A stretch of DNA of 64,000 nt from an unicellular cyanobacterium SU3. GTDB lineage: Bacteria; Cyanobacteriota; Cyanobacteriia; Cyanobacteriales; Microcystaceae. How positions within the stretch are numbered: the stretch's first letter is position 1; each line of letters starts with the position of its first letter. Below, one piece after another: positions 17,251 through 27,313 of the stretch. Location: the NCBI GenBank assembly GCA_002172675.1, contig NETF01000091.1, forward strand, positions 1 to 64,000, read 5' to 3'. A model generated the notes under the pieces. That model had not been told where the DNA came from. It made no database searches and saw nothing but the letters and a program-made list of their open reading frames with translations. The position numbers and the translations under genes were made by a program.

Positions 17251-17892
17251 TTATTCATTATTCATTATCTCTTGTTTAAGCTGTTGTAGCATAGGACGAG
17301 TTCCTTGTTTAATGGCTTGTTGTACCAATTGGGGAATGAGATGCGTCACAGGAAAATTAGGAAAAGTAAGACTATTTTCTACGGTCTGATAATGGTCATT
17401 TTCTAAAATATAGACCGTTAATTGATGATTTTGATAAACCCAGACTTCGGGAACTTTTATAGCTGTGTATGCTTTAAGGGTTGTTCGAGAAGTCACATCA
17501 CATTCAATAGCTAAATCTGGAGGTGGATATTTTTCTAAACTTAGATTAGTACAACCTTGAACCAAAGCAGCATAAGCAATATAAAAGCAAGTATCTGGTT
17601 CAACACCAGCTACGTTTGCTCGTTTTAAAGTAGTAGAACCAAAGTCTTCCCAGTTGCGTCCCTGAATCTCTAAAATGGTGGTGATGATATAAGCAATAAT
17701 ACGATGAGGACGTTCATGAATAGCTAAAGGGGACATGATTTCTAAATGGCCCTGATAATAACTCAAGCGTGTATTTCGTTTTTCGCCTAAATCGTTTAAT
17801 AAAGTTTCAAAATCTTCCCAACTGAGGTTAGCAATTGTAATGGTACTACCTGGAGTCAAGGCTATATCAGGAATAGGGATAGTGACGGTCAT
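17251..17892 (-). CDS. Uma2-family (DUF820) putative endonuclease
   Basis: This 213-residue protein has the PD-(D/E)XK-like core of Uma2: MSPLAIHERPHR, the metal-site strand EPDTCFYI, and PPDLAIECDVTSRT with a following Lys (LKAY) and VPEVWVY. Uma2 genes are hugely expanded in cyanobacteria and often linked to mobile DNA, but their role is not established. It reads towards menD. It is one of three in this window; the 43135 gene is of the same subfamily and the 35794 gene is more distant. Confidence 0.85.
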   Translation of the reverse strand: MTVTIPIPDIALTPGSTITIANLSWEDFETLLNDLGEKRNTRLSYYQGHLEIMSPLAIHERPHRIIAYIITTILEIQGRNWEDFGSTTLKRANVAGVEPDTCFYIAYAALVQGCTNLSLEKYPPPDLAIECDVTSRTTLKAYTAIKVPEVWVYQNHQLTVYILENDHYQTVENSLTFPNFPVTHLIPQLVQQAIKQGTRPMLQQLKQEIMNNE

Positions 17893-17973
17893 TGTTAATC
17901 AATCTAAATCTAACTATTAAGTTTGTCTATTTTACTGACTTAACTCAGGTTATACTAAGATTCTAAATCACGA

Positions 17974-18750
17974 TTAACTGCTTCGATTCCACCAGAGCAT
18001 AACAATAGTAGAAACATATTTGCGTCCTTTACTCAGATAATCCCAGAGGTTAATTCCTGTTTTACTTTCTCCAGAGGTACGAGGCACACAAACATAGGGA
18101 ACTTCTTTCATCCTATAATTTAATCTAGCTGCTCGACATAATAAATCAATACAATACTCCCCATAGTCTCCTTGTAAGGGAATTTTTTGTAAAACTTCTG
18201 CTCGCGCAGCAATAAAGCCACTGGTATAATCATGAACTTTACGCCCCAACAATAACATAGCAAAATTATTAATAATCCAACTGAGTACCCGTGCCATCAA
18301 ACCATGAGCAACATCCGTTCCCCCTTCAATCCAACGGGACCCTACAACCACATCAGCTTCTCCGTGTCGAATAGCCTCAACTAATTTTGGCACATCTTCC
18401 GGGGGCATAGACAAATCACAATCCATCCAGGTAATAATTTTAGCATTGTAGGTTTGGATGGCTTCGTCGATACCTCGTTGAATAGCAGAGGTTAAGCCCT
18501 TTTCTTGAAGGCGACGCACTAGAGCAATACCAGACTTAACTTCCTTTTCTTCAGGAGAATAAGGAGCGTGAGCGGCCATGTCTGCTACAATTTTCCAGGT
18601 GCCATCAGGGGAGTCATCATCAATCACCAAAACTAAGTAAGGAGGAGAGACACTAGCCATCAGACGTTCAATTAAGTCAGTAATATTACCACTTTCGTTA
18701 AAGGTGGGTAAAATGGTACAAACCAGAGCATTGTCGTCAACCTTAGACAT
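17974..18750 (-). CDS. polyprenol-phosphate mannosyltransferase-like GT2
   Basis: The 258-residue protein starts CTILPTFNESGNITDLIERL, with the sugar-nucleotide motif VLVIDDDSPDGTW, the metal motif DCDLSMPPE and VVGSRWIEGG. These are features of dolichol/polyprenol-phosphate mannose synthases. A hydrophobic stretch (VLSWIINNFAMLLLG) may dip into the membrane; no C-terminal membrane pair follows. Family function is transfer of a sugar from GDP- or UDP-sugar to a lipid carrier. The actual sugar is unknown. It is a single gene. Confidence 0.8.
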   Translation of the reverse strand: MSKVDDNALVCTILPTFNESGNITDLIERLMASVSPPYLVLVIDDDSPDGTWKIVADMAAHAPYSPEEKEVKSGIALVRRLQEKGLTSAIQRGIDEAIQTYNAKIITWMDCDLSMPPEDVPKLVEAIRHGEADVVVGSRWIEGGTDVAHGLMARVLSWIINNFAMLLLGRKVHDYTSGFIAARAEVLQKIPLQGDYGEYCIDLLCRAARLNYRMKEVPYVCVPRTSGESKTGINLWDYLSKGRKYVSTIVMLWWNRSS

Positions 18751-18831
18751 GGGCGTAATTTTAGAAAAAGATATCTCAACGTCATTAAAGACACAAAGTA
18801 TTCTAACTTAGAATGGCAACCAGACTATGGG

Positions 18832-20379
18832 TTAAGAATGTCGATAAGAGTGGGGTTCGGTATCTGTACCAATTTTGGGCAACATTAACACATAACGATA
18901 ACCAGAGTCTGGAGAACCTTGAACCATAATTTTGCCTCCATGATTTTCAATGAGATGACAACATAAGAGTAAGCCTAACAATTCTGGAGGATGTTGAGAC
19001 TTCAGTTTATTGTCTTCCTCTGCATAAATTATTTTTTCTAGGGAAGAAGCTCGTAAGACATAATCATTGGATCTTGAAAGGATAGATTGTGTTTGCTCAA
19101 GGGAATTCAAAGAATGATGAAGTTGGGCTAATTTTTTCTGGCTTGAAGAGGGATGGAAATTGACTTGGGGTAAACCGTCTCCTAACCAAGGATGAGACAC
19201 CCAAACAGCAATATTTAAGGTTTTAGTGCGACGAGAGATATGAATACGGACTTCTCCCCCCACTTCTCCCGATTCTAGGATGCTCAAGATCAAATAATAT
19301 AATCCTTGGCGCACAATGTCTTTATCTAAAAGCCAAATTCGTTTTCCGGGTTCAACGGATAAGCGTAAAGTTTGTTGTTTTTGGTTGACCACTTCAGCTA
19401 AACTGTTGATGGTATTTTGGGCCAACATTTCGATATTGACTGGATTTAGTTGGAGTTCGTTATGAGCATCATGGGAAATTCCTAAAGTCAAGATTTCCTT
19501 GACCAAAGAATTCATCTGTTGACCACTACTATAGATAATTTGTAAATATTCTTTTTGCTTAGTTGTCAAGGAACCAAAAACTTCACCCTGTAAAACACTC
19601 GACATTCCAATCACTGAAGTTAACGGGGTACGAAATTCTTCCATGAATTGTTGTAGTAATTGTAGTTTAATGGTACTAATGGATGCCGATATAGATGAAG
19701 CCTTAGACTCAGGACTCTCAGAAGGAACCACATGAGATGTCATCAGGTTTAACCATTCATCTTCTTGAGGGGATTGAGTTTTGAGCAGATGATTCCGTTC
19801 AAATTCCCGTAAACACCAACGAGCAGTTATACTGAGAAATTCTACATCTCTGGGAGTAAACTGACGGGGAACCAAATCCATCACTGCTAGGGTTCCTAAA
19901 CATTGCCCTTCTGCTGTGATTAAAGGAGTCCCTAAAAAAGCTCGAATTCCATAATGCTGCACTAAAGAACTTTTAGCAAAAGTAGGGTCTTGTAAAGTAT
20001 CGTGAATAGCTAAAGGTTGTTCACTGTCAACCACATAGGTACTAAAGGCTTCTTGACGAGGAATCTTTCGCTTTGAGGCTAAATCATTCATTAATCCCAA
20101 TCTTGACAGTCCTACGACTGATTTTAACCAAAACTGGTCTTGAACCATTATCCCCAATAAACAAATGGGAGCGTCTATGAAGCGGGCAGCAGTTTGGGTG
20201 GCCTCATCAAATATAGGAATGGTCTCAGTATCTAAAAGGCATAACTGTTTTAAAGTTTTGACTCGTTTTTGTTCTCGCACGGCTGGACTTAACCCATCTA
20301 AGGGACAAAAAAGACGATTAGTTGAGTTGACCATAGGATTAATATTGACCCCTAAATTGACTGCTTGCACTTGCATCAC
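18832..20379 (-). CDS. GAF-domain histidine-kinase-like protein lacking the phospho-acceptor His
   Basis: This 515-residue soluble protein has a GAF domain (about 49-198, closing FLGTPLITAEGQCLGTLAVMD). A HisKA-like helix pair and a degraded ATPase module follow. The H-box, normally HELRTPL, reads EEFRTPL at 247-253, so the phosphorylated His is Glu. The N-box helix (about 349-370) lacks its Asn and there is no DxGxG loop. Only the last part (LENHGG-like ENHGGKIMVQGSPDSG) remains recognisable. It is probably a signalling pseudokinase or scaffold rather than an active kinase. No response regulator is adjacent. Palindromes lie upstream at 20435-20477. Confidence 0.8.
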   Translation of the reverse strand: MMQVQAVNLGVNINPMVNSTNRLFCPLDGLSPAVREQKRVKTLKQLCLLDTETIPIFDEATQTAARFIDAPICLLGIMVQDQFWLKSVVGLSRLGLMNDLASKRKIPRQEAFSTYVVDSEQPLAIHDTLQDPTFAKSSLVQHYGIRAFLGTPLITAEGQCLGTLAVMDLVPRQFTPRDVEFLSITARWCLREFERNHLLKTQSPQEDEWLNLMTSHVVPSESPESKASSISASISTIKLQLLQQFMEEFRTPLTSVIGMSSVLQGEVFGSLTTKQKEYLQIIYSSGQQMNSLVKEILTLGISHDAHNELQLNPVNIEMLAQNTINSLAEVVNQKQQTLRLSVEPGKRIWLLDKDIVRQGLYYLILSILESGEVGGEVRIHISRRTKTLNIAVWVSHPWLGDGLPQVNFHPSSSQKKLAQLHHSLNSLEQTQSILSRSNDYVLRASSLEKIIYAEEDNKLKSQHPPELLGLLLCCHLIENHGGKIMVQGSPDSGYRYVLMLPKIGTDTEPHSYRHS

Positions 20380-20434
20380 AAAATCCCACTGACTTGAGGT
20401 TTAGAGAAACTACGCAAATATAACCAAAACCTAT

Positions 20435-20477
20435 CGGTAAATAAATATTTACCGTAGCTGATATCTCCTTCGATATC
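20435..20477. promoter_or_regulatory. two adjacent palindromes upstream of the kinase-like gene
   Basis: CGGTAAATA-AA-TATTTACCG (20435-20454) is a perfect inverted repeat. GATATC-TCCTTC-GATATC (20460-20477) follows it and is itself followed by GCTTTTTT. They lie 56-98 bases upstream of the kinase-like start. They could be an operator or leader hairpins. As plus-strand hairpins they have no upstream gene to terminate. The rest of 20380-20700 is AT-rich with nothing I recognise. Confidence 0.4.
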
Positions 20478-20700
20478 GCTTTTTTCCTGGTTAATTTGCT
20501 AATTTTAAAGTTCCCAAAAAATTATTATTCCGAACATATTGTCGAAAAACTTCTAGGAATTTTTGATTAATTTCGTAATTTTACCCCTTCGTTCTTTCTC
20601 TAATCCTCTATCTTTTCATCATATTTTCTTAAGTATTGAAGCAACTTTATAAAATTTTTAACCATTATTGTGGGAATTACTGAAGTTAAGAATATTAGTG

Positions 20701-21732
20701 TTATAAAAGACTGTCTAAAAGGCGATCGCCTCCAAACCTAACAACATCGGTACAGGGTAGTTCCGTCATCTGTTGAACTTCATCGATGGCTTTTTGAGCG
20801 TCTTTTGGATCTAAATGAAAGGTATTAAGGGCGATCGCTTTAACGTTAACGGTATCGGTTGCACCGCCCACTTTAGCCACCTGTTCATACAATTCTATCA
20901 CTTCAGGTAAAGAAGGAATGGCAACATGAGGCGCGTGTTGAATATGGGTTTGTCCTGCACGATGTACTAATATTAAACCTGTGGGTTGACTCCCTCTAAT
21001 TAAGGGTAAGGTAGCGGTTGATCCTGGATGTAGTAATGATCCTTGGCCTTCTATCCATAACACATCATAATCATTTGCTATTTCTAATACCATTTTTTCT
21101 ACTGCACCGGCTGCAAAATCCACTCTAATGGCATCTAGAGCAATGCCTTGCCCTGCAATCATGATACCCCCTTGTCCAGTGCCGAGAAATTTTGATTTTA
21201 TCCCCCGTTTTTGAGCAGACTTATGGCATTCTAAACTGGCCGACATTTTACCCACAGACATATCACTACCAACGGTTAAAATACGCTGACAATTAAGCGA
21301 TCGCGCTTTGGCCAAACCGATACCTAAACCCTTGGGTTCTTGGCGAATATCCCAGATCCACTGCTGGGGTTGTAAACTATCAAAATAGGGGTTTAAAGGG
21401 GTGTGTAAGCCATTAACCACCGATAAACCAGCTCTTACCCCCTCTTTCACTTCTTCTAGCCAAGCCTCGGGTAAAATCCCCCCAGAAGGCGCAATGCCAA
21501 TCAGTAACACATTAGGATTGTAAGCTAAAGCTTGTTGAACATTGGAAACAATGGGAATATTTTTGGCAATACCAGTCACTTTTTCTAAAGATTGTCCGGC
21601 ACAGTCTGCATCAATGACAGCAGCGATCGCACTTTTTCCGTAACGTAAATAAGCGAGTCCTGTTTTTCCATGAGTCCCTTTGATTCCTTCATGGAGTAAA
21701 ATAGCGACACGATGATTGGCTGTCAGATGCAC
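20701..21732 (-). CDS. DUF1611 (DgcN-like) protein
   Basis: The 343 residues have the DUF1611 two-part layout. The N-terminal Rossmann-like domain contains IGIAPSGGILPEAW and NGLHTPL. The C-terminal P-loop-like domain contains VGSDMSVGKMSAS, GTGQGGIMIAG, WIEGQGSLLHPG and LVHRAGQTHI. Characterised relatives (DgcN) take part in D-glutamate catabolism as D-glutamate N-acetyltransferases. Whether that holds in cyanobacteria is not known. No dipeptide epimerase partner is adjacent. It reads away from HU on the same strand, with its start 148 bases below the HU stop. Confidence 0.75.
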   Translation of the reverse strand: MHLTANHRVAILLHEGIKGTHGKTGLAYLRYGKSAIAAVIDADCAGQSLEKVTGIAKNIPIVSNVQQALAYNPNVLLIGIAPSGGILPEAWLEEVKEGVRAGLSVVNGLHTPLNPYFDSLQPQQWIWDIRQEPKGLGIGLAKARSLNCQRILTVGSDMSVGKMSASLECHKSAQKRGIKSKFLGTGQGGIMIAGQGIALDAIRVDFAAGAVEKMVLEIANDYDVLWIEGQGSLLHPGSTATLPLIRGSQPTGLILVHRAGQTHIQHAPHVAIPSLPEVIELYEQVAKVGGATDTVNVKAIALNTFHLDPKDAQKAIDEVQQMTELPCTDVVRFGGDRLLDSLL

Positions 21733-21879
21733 AGTCAGTTACTCCTGATAGATGATTCTTAACTAATAATATCTCCGAATTAATTTAGAGAAAAAAAAAT
21801 TCCCCAATTTAAAAGATTTGGGAAATCCTAATAATATTAAGCTGAAAACAACTTTCACAGTTTTAGTCGTTAAAGTTAG

Positions 21880-22161
21880 TTATAACGACTCTACAACTTT
21901 TTCTTTAAAGAGTTTTCCGGCTGAGAATGCAGGAACAGTTGTTGCAGGAATAGTAATGGGTTGTCCGGTTTGGGGATTCATTCCTTTACGTTCTTTTCTG
22001 TCTCTCGGTTCAAATGTTCCAAAACCAACTAATACAACTTTATCCCCATCGGCAACGGTTTCCATAATTGTATCTGTGAGTGCATCAAGGATGTGACTCG
22101 TTTCTTTTTTAGTAAGACGAGTCTTAGCTGCAATCATATTGACGAGTTCTTCTTTATTCAT
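21880..22161 (-). CDS. hup: HU-family nucleoid DNA-binding protein
   Basis: This 93-residue histone-like protein shows the family signature VLVGFGTFEPRDRKERKGMNPQTG (split over residues 44-67) and the DNA-intercalating Pro in the beta arm (QPITIP). It bends and compacts DNA as a dimer. Length is normal. It is followed at 22162-22524 by its promoter region and, at the far end, a hairpin for the next gene. Confidence 0.95.
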   Translation of the reverse strand: MNKEELVNMIAAKTRLTKKETSHILDALTDTIMETVADGDKVVLVGFGTFEPRDRKERKGMNPQTGQPITIPATTVPAFSAGKLFKEKVVESL

Positions 22162-22390
22162 TGTTAATTGATAGACAATTCTGACTGAGGGTGATTATAG
22201 CTGACGATTAACCATTAAGTCACTAGAAAAGAGACAAAAGTTAGCGTTTTTTTGTGTTGTCCCATGTCTTGGCCCCCCATCTATTTCTATTTCCCAACCC
22301 ATTAAGCTTATTGTTTGGTTAAGTCACATCAGATATGAATCATTGTTTTTACAAAAACTTACTTTTTGTTGTCAAAGCTGTCTTAAATAG

Positions 22391-22418
22391 AAAACCCAAG
22401 CATAAATACTTAGGTTTT
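22391..22418 (-). terminator. hairpin terminator downstream of the DMT transporter
   Basis: On the minus strand AAAACCTAAG, an 8-base loop and CTTGGGTTTT form a 10-bp stem with one G-T pair, running into a T-rich tail (TTTTCTATTT). It lies about 107 bases past the transporter stop codon. It could also work on the plus strand, where no gene ends. The rest of 22162-22524 shows nothing I recognise. Confidence 0.5.
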
Positions 22419-22524
22419 TCCTGTCTTCATTCAGTGGACTTAAATATTAATTTGTGTAAGGCAATAGGAAAAGGATAACGAAAAAAATCAGTTATGTCTC
22501 AATCACTGAAAAGTTCTCGATTGG

Positions 22525-23346
22525 TTAACGGTGTATAAAGACTCCTAGTCCGATTAAAATAATTCCCCATAATTTCTGTTCTCTAATGTCTTCTTTTAGA
22601 ACCAGTTTAGCCCCTAACATACTAATAATATAAGTTAAGGCTGTGGCTGGACGGACAAAGCTAATATCTGCCCAACTGAGGACGGAAATGAAACTAAAAA
22701 AGGCGATTCCTTGACAAGTAATCCCACTCAAAATAATGGGATTTGTTAGCACTTTCATAACCATTTTAGCTACTTCTGTAAAGGTTACTTTTTTCATTTC
22801 TCCTATTCTTTTCATGCCAAGGGCTAATAATAAGTCTCCACTGGCATCAGAGACGGAACTAATCATAATAGCTAACCAGGTTTTAGAAACCGCTAAGCTA
22901 AAAGGTAGGAAAAATAATGGTAAATTACGAGACTTCATATTACTATGATAGTCTTGGGAAAATTGCGAGGTTTGACTATCACTCAACCCAACAAATAACA
23001 CACCACAAGAGATAATTAATGTGCTTAACCAGCGCATTCCGGTGACATCTTCTCCGAGAATAGCCCACGCAAATAGTCCGTTTAAAACATAACTAGAGGC
23101 ATGAATGGGTAGAACATAACTAAGGTCTAATTTAGAAATAGCGGTAAGATAAAGACTTAAAGAAACAATTAAGATTCCTAAGCCCATTAAAATCCAATAA
23201 TTCGTTAAAATGTAGGCTATTAAATAAAAAATAATCGTTGGACTAGAAAAATCAAAGCCAACAAAATCTTTCATTCCTCGACTCAGAAGGATATCGCCCA
23301 ATACCTGAGTGATTGACAAAGATGCTAATAATAGAAAAATTTTCAC
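22525..23346 (-). CDS. EamA/DMT-superfamily transporter with duplicated halves
   Basis: The 273-residue protein has about ten hydrophobic helices in two repeats. The first opens SITQVLGDILLSRGMK and the second SVSDASGDLLLALGMKRIGEM, so the internal duplication is directly visible. It ends LWGIILIGLGVFIHR. DMT permeases move metabolites such as amino acids or sugars, often outward. The substrate is unknown here. No neighbour gives a clue. The start is preceded by a 452-base gap. Confidence 0.8.
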   Translation of the reverse strand: MKIFLLLASLSITQVLGDILLSRGMKDFVGFDFSSPTIIFYLIAYILTNYWILMGLGILIVSLSLYLTAISKLDLSYVLPIHASSYVLNGLFAWAILGEDVTGMRWLSTLIISCGVLFVGLSDSQTSQFSQDYHSNMKSRNLPLFFLPFSLAVSKTWLAIMISSVSDASGDLLLALGMKRIGEMKKVTFTEVAKMVMKVLTNPIILSGITCQGIAFFSFISVLSWADISFVRPATALTYIISMLGAKLVLKEDIREQKLWGIILIGLGVFIHR

Positions 23347-23798
23347 AGTGCTATGGTGATTACTCGATGAGTTTTACTGCTTTGTTTAATTGTCTCCTGT
23401 TTCTTTGTTAGGTTTCTATTAATTATTTATTAAACCTCCTATTTAAACTGATCTCTATATTATGGTCATTAAACATTGAAACCATAAATACTAACACTTT
23501 GTGAGACATTTGAGACATTATTGTTCGATCCTAACAAAAATAAACGATGAAAACTAATTTTCGGCCATTTTATAAACAATACTAATCAATAACCCTACAA
23601 GCTTTAGATTACTTTAGCCAGACATTAAAGATTGAGAGCCATGCCTCAACATCGTAAAACTTCTTAAACATTGATTAGTTACAGTGAGGAGTCAGCCAAG
23701 GGATTAAAGGGGTAAAGCATCCCATCATAAACTGATGACTGACTTAACAGAGCAGAATGTTTCCTAATTATGAGATTTTTAACAAAATATTCAAATAT
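23347..23798. other. gene-free stretch between tadA and the DMT gene
   Basis: I see no open frame with family likeness, no tRNA and no strong hairpin with T-run here. The only repeat noted is the near-duplicate GAGACATTT/GAGACATTA near 23501-23520. Confidence 0.5.
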
Positions 23799-24290
23799 TC
23801 AGATTTTTTGCTGTCTTTTGTTTATAAACCAGTCTTTCAATTGTTGACGACATTCTTCTTCGAGGATACCCGATAACACGGAAAGATGATGATTAGAAGC
23901 TACACTATCAGGTAAATTTAAAACAGTACGAATACTCCCTGATTTGAGATCATCGACCCCATACACTAATAATCCTAACCGAGATTGAATAATGGCACCA
24001 GCGCACATAATACAAGGTTCTAAAGTAACATACAGGGTACATTCTTCCAAATGCCAAGATTTCAGTGTCTGACTAGCTTGACTAATGGCTATAATTTCGG
24101 CGTGGTTAGTCGGATCATGATTAACTTCTTTCCTATTATAACTTTCAGCAATGATATTGCCCTGACCATTGATAATTACCGCACCAACAGGCACATCTCC
24201 TGATTTTGCTGCAATTTCTGCTAATTTTAACGCTTCTTTCATCCAGTGACGATGGGTTTGATAATTTCCCCAGGGGTCAGGTTTTTTCAT
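23799..24290 (-). CDS. tadA: tRNA-specific adenosine deaminase
   Basis: This 163-residue zinc deaminase converts A34 to inosine in tRNA-Arg(ACG). The catalytic set is intact: HAE at His63-Glu65 and PCIMC with Cys93 and Cys96. The GDVPVGAVI opening and the CRQQLKDWF-like C-terminal helix match TadA. The length is normal. It lies as a single gene, 186 bases downstream of purK on the same strand. Confidence 0.92.
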   Translation of the reverse strand: MKKPDPWGNYQTHRHWMKEALKLAEIAAKSGDVPVGAVIINGQGNIIAESYNRKEVNHDPTNHAEIIAISQASQTLKSWHLEECTLYVTLEPCIMCAGAIIQSRLGLLVYGVDDLKSGSIRTVLNLPDSVASNHHLSVLSGILEEECRQQLKDWFINKRQQKI

Positions 24291-24460
24291 TGAACTATAT
24301 CTTGCACCTTCTATAAAAGTAGCTAATTTAGAGAGGGAATAGGGAAGAGGGTTTATTTTGACTGTAACTACTTGAGAATAGATTTTGTCTAGTTCCTTAT
24401 TTAGTTTTTATGTACTAGTACAAGATGTCAGTTAGATGCCATTATGCGTTAATTACTCTC

Positions 24461-24491
24461 AATAACTGATAACTGTTTACTGTTCACTGTA
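24461..24491. repeat. ACTG-type heptanucleotide repeat overlapping the purK stop codon
   Basis: Units of the type AACTGAT, AACTGTT, TACTGTT and CACTGTA follow one another. The repeat runs through the purK stop (24477-24479) and supplies the last residues SEQ. The same family is found at 34266-34306, 43822-43859, 36553-36586, 46181-46216 and 53338-53358. Confidence 0.75.
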
Positions 24492-25652
24492 CCAGATTGA
24501 TTCTATTTCTTTAGCAATACTTTGTGGCTCAATTGTATCATCTTGAATTAACCGAGTAACATGGCCTAATTTTCGACCTTGCCGAGACTCGGTTTTGTCA
24601 TACCAATGAACGTAAGTATTAGGAAAATTAGCCATTTTTTGACGTTTTTCTTGATAATCATGATGGGAATTTTCATATCCTAATAAGTTCACCATCACCG
24701 CCCCCAAACAGTTTAATTGAGTGGATTCTAATGAGTGATCAGTGACGGCTCTTAACTGCATTTCAAACTGAGAAATATCACAAGCGTCTAGGGTGTAATG
24801 TCCCGAATTATGGGTTCTAGGGGCAATTTCATTGACTAATAACTTACCGTCTGAGGTTAAAAAGAATTCGATGCCAAAAATGCCCACTACATCTAGTTGA
24901 GTAACTAAGTTTTTAGCAATGGTTTTAGCTTCTTTTTGTATGGTTTCAGAAATATTAGCAGGGGCAATCACCCAATGGCAAATTTGTTTCTTTTGATAGG
25001 TTTCTACCACAGGATAGGTAACAATTTCTCCTTTAGTATTACGAGCAACCATTAAGGCTAATTCTCGCTCAAAAGGAATATAGTCTTCTACCATTAAAGC
25101 GTTATTTTTTATCTGTTTTAATAATGGGTTTAATTCTTCTGCATTTTTAATAATAAAAGTTCCTTGACCATCATAACCGTGACGACGGGCTTTTATAACC
25201 AAAGGAAAGTCAGAGATTACTCCGCCGTGCAACGACGGAGCCTGCTCTGACCGTTGGTCAAAATTATGGGATGAAAATTCCTCTAAAGTAGAAAACTTTG
25301 GGACAGGAATATTGATGCTTTTTAAATAACTTCGTTGTTGATATTTATCTAATAAAGGGGATAATGCTGATAATTTGGGACGAAAACAAATCCCTTTGGT
25401 TTCTAATTGTTGTAGAGCTTCTAAATTAATAAACTCATTTTCAAAGGTGATAATGTCACATTTTTGGGCTAATTTTTCGGTAGCATTAGCGTCATCAATG
25501 GGGGCTAAAATGACCTCATGGGCGATCGCCACAGCCGGATCATCTTTATGAGGGGTTTGTATGAATAAATCTATGGCTAATTTTTTTGTAGCGGTGGCCA
25601 TCATCCAGGCTAATTGACCCCCACCAATAACACCAACACGCTTATTACTCAT
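24477..25652 (-). CDS. purK: 5-(carboxyamino)imidazole ribonucleotide synthase
   Basis: This 391-residue ATP-grasp enzyme carboxylates aminoimidazole ribonucleotide in purine synthesis. Seen are the N-terminal GGGQLAWMM loop, the ATP-grasp strand FPLVIKARRHGYDGQGTF and EIAPRTHNSGHYTLDAC. Two oddities stand out. Residues 132-146 (DQRSEQAPSLHGGVI) are encoded by a doubly palindromic insert at 25215-25260 just before the ATP-binding strand. The C-terminal YSEQ and stop come from an intergenic-type repeat. The frame stays open, so the enzyme is probably active if the insert is a surface loop. Confidence 0.92.
   Translation of the reverse strand: MSNKRVGVIGGGQLAWMMATATKKLAIDLFIQTPHKDDPAVAIAHEVILAPIDDANATEKLAQKCDIITFENEFINLEALQQLETKGICFRPKLSALSPLLDKYQQRSYLKSINIPVPKFSTLEEFSSHNFDQRSEQAPSLHGGVISDFPLVIKARRHGYDGQGTFIIKNAEELNPLLKQIKNNALMVEDYIPFERELALMVARNTKGEIVTYPVVETYQKKQICHWVIAPANISETIQKEAKTIAKNLVTQLDVVGIFGIEFFLTSDGKLLVNEIAPRTHNSGHYTLDACDISQFEMQLRAVTDHSLESTQLNCLGAVMVNLLGYENSHHDYQEKRQKMANFPNTYVHWYDKTESRQGRKLGHVTRLIQDDTIEPQSIAKEIESIWYSEQ
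25215..25260. repeat. palindromic element inserted in frame within purK
   Basis: CTCCGCCG (25220-25227), loop TGCAA, CGACGGAG (25233-25240) forms one stem with a single G-T-type mismatch. TGACC (25248-25252), GTT, GGTCA (25256-25260) forms a second stem. The block is G+C-richer than the surrounding purK and encodes residues 132-146 of the protein. Confidence 0.65.
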
Positions 25653-25713
25653 TATTACTCAACTTAGTAGTAGACGTTTCGGTGGGCTAAAAAAAGCCCA
25701 TCCGATGATTAGT

Positions 25714-26229
<516 letters not shown>

Positions 26230-26296
26230 TCAAATTTGTAACAAAATTACATCTTCCATCATAATATGGGGTGTATCTTAATCGATCAGGTTAACA

Positions 26297-27196
26297 TCAA
26301 TCTTCTGGGGCTTTACGAATTTGAAAACAACACCATTGTTTCCGTTTCCATAAAGCAGCAACGACCCATCCTTCTTGTTCTAGGGTATCAGCGATCGCTT
26401 GAGATTGTTCGATTAAGATCCCACTTAAAACCCCCCAAGTATTAGGTTTAGCTAATTTAGAAAAGTGAGGGATTAAATCAATAATCACCTCAGCTAAAAT
26501 ATTACAAACGATGCCATCCACGCCATCACTTACTAATTCTAATAATTCTGCTAAACTACCTTGATTAATCACTAAATGATCAGGATGAATTTGATTAAGA
26601 TGACGGTTTTCTCTAGCTGCTTTGACTGCTAATGGGTCAATATCCACAGCATAAGCTTTACTGGCCCCTAATAAAATTGCCCCAATGGAAAGAATACCTG
26701 AACCTGAACCAATATCGGCAATTACCATATTTTCTGTGGGTTTCGATAAGCGCATTTCGATAGACTCTAGACATAACTGAGTGGTGGGGTGGGTTCCGGT
26801 ACCAAAAGCGACCCCTGGATCTAGCCGTAGAATCAGTTTATCCGTTTGTTCAGGAGGCGTTAACCAAGCCGGATAAATAATAAAGCGATCACCGACTTCG
26901 GTGGGTTTCCAATATTCTTTCCAACTGCTGGCCCAGTCTTCTTCCTCGATTAATTTCCAACGGGTTAGGGGTTGGGGTAAATTTAAAACTAAAGCATCTT
27001 GTTGCAACCACAAAGATAATGCAGAGATATCTAAGGACTGGTATTGAATTTGTGGGGCATAAGCTTGAATGATGTATGATTTTCCTTTTATTTCCCGTGA
27101 CGTTCCTGAACAGCCAAACTTATCTAACCGCCAAGTAATCGATTCTTCTAGATTAGGATGACATAAAATGGTGATTTCCCACCAACTGTTAGACAT
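26297..27196 (-). CDS. prmA: ribosomal protein L11 methyltransferase
   Basis: This 299-residue SAM-dependent enzyme trimethylates ribosomal protein L11. The SAM site is GDGSG-like [15 protein letters not shown], and the family-specific segments [19 protein letters not shown] and [10 protein letters not shown] are intact. Length is normal for PrmA. It follows serA on the same strand with 117 bases between them. To my knowledge serA and prmA are neighbours in other cyanobacteria too. Confidence 0.93.
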   Translation of the reverse strand: MSNSWWEITILCHPNLEESITWRLDKFGCSGTSREIKGKSYIIQAYAPQIQYQSLDISALSLWLQQDALVLNLPQPLTRWKLIEEEDWASSWKEYWKPTEVGDRFIIYPAWLTPPEQTDKLILRLDPGVAFGTGTHPTTQLCLESIEMRLSKPTENMVIADIGSGSGILSIGAILLGASKAYAVDIDPLAVKAARENRHLNQIHPDHLVINQGSLAELLELVSDGVDGIVCNILAEVIIDLIPHFSKLAKPNTWGVLSGILIEQSQAIADTLEQEGWVVAALWKRKQWCCFQIRKAPED

Positions 27197-27313
27197 AAGA
27201 CGTTTTTATCAATAAAGGAGACTGGGAGATAAAGAAGCTAGGGGAGGGTGGAGACCAAGATTAAACATATATCTATACTTCTTCTGCCTCCTGCCTACTA
27301 CCCTCGGCCTCCT

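Noticed and set aside
24461..24491. CRISPR array
   Set aside because: The units are 7 bases, head to tail without spacers; a short-sequence repeat, not CRISPR.
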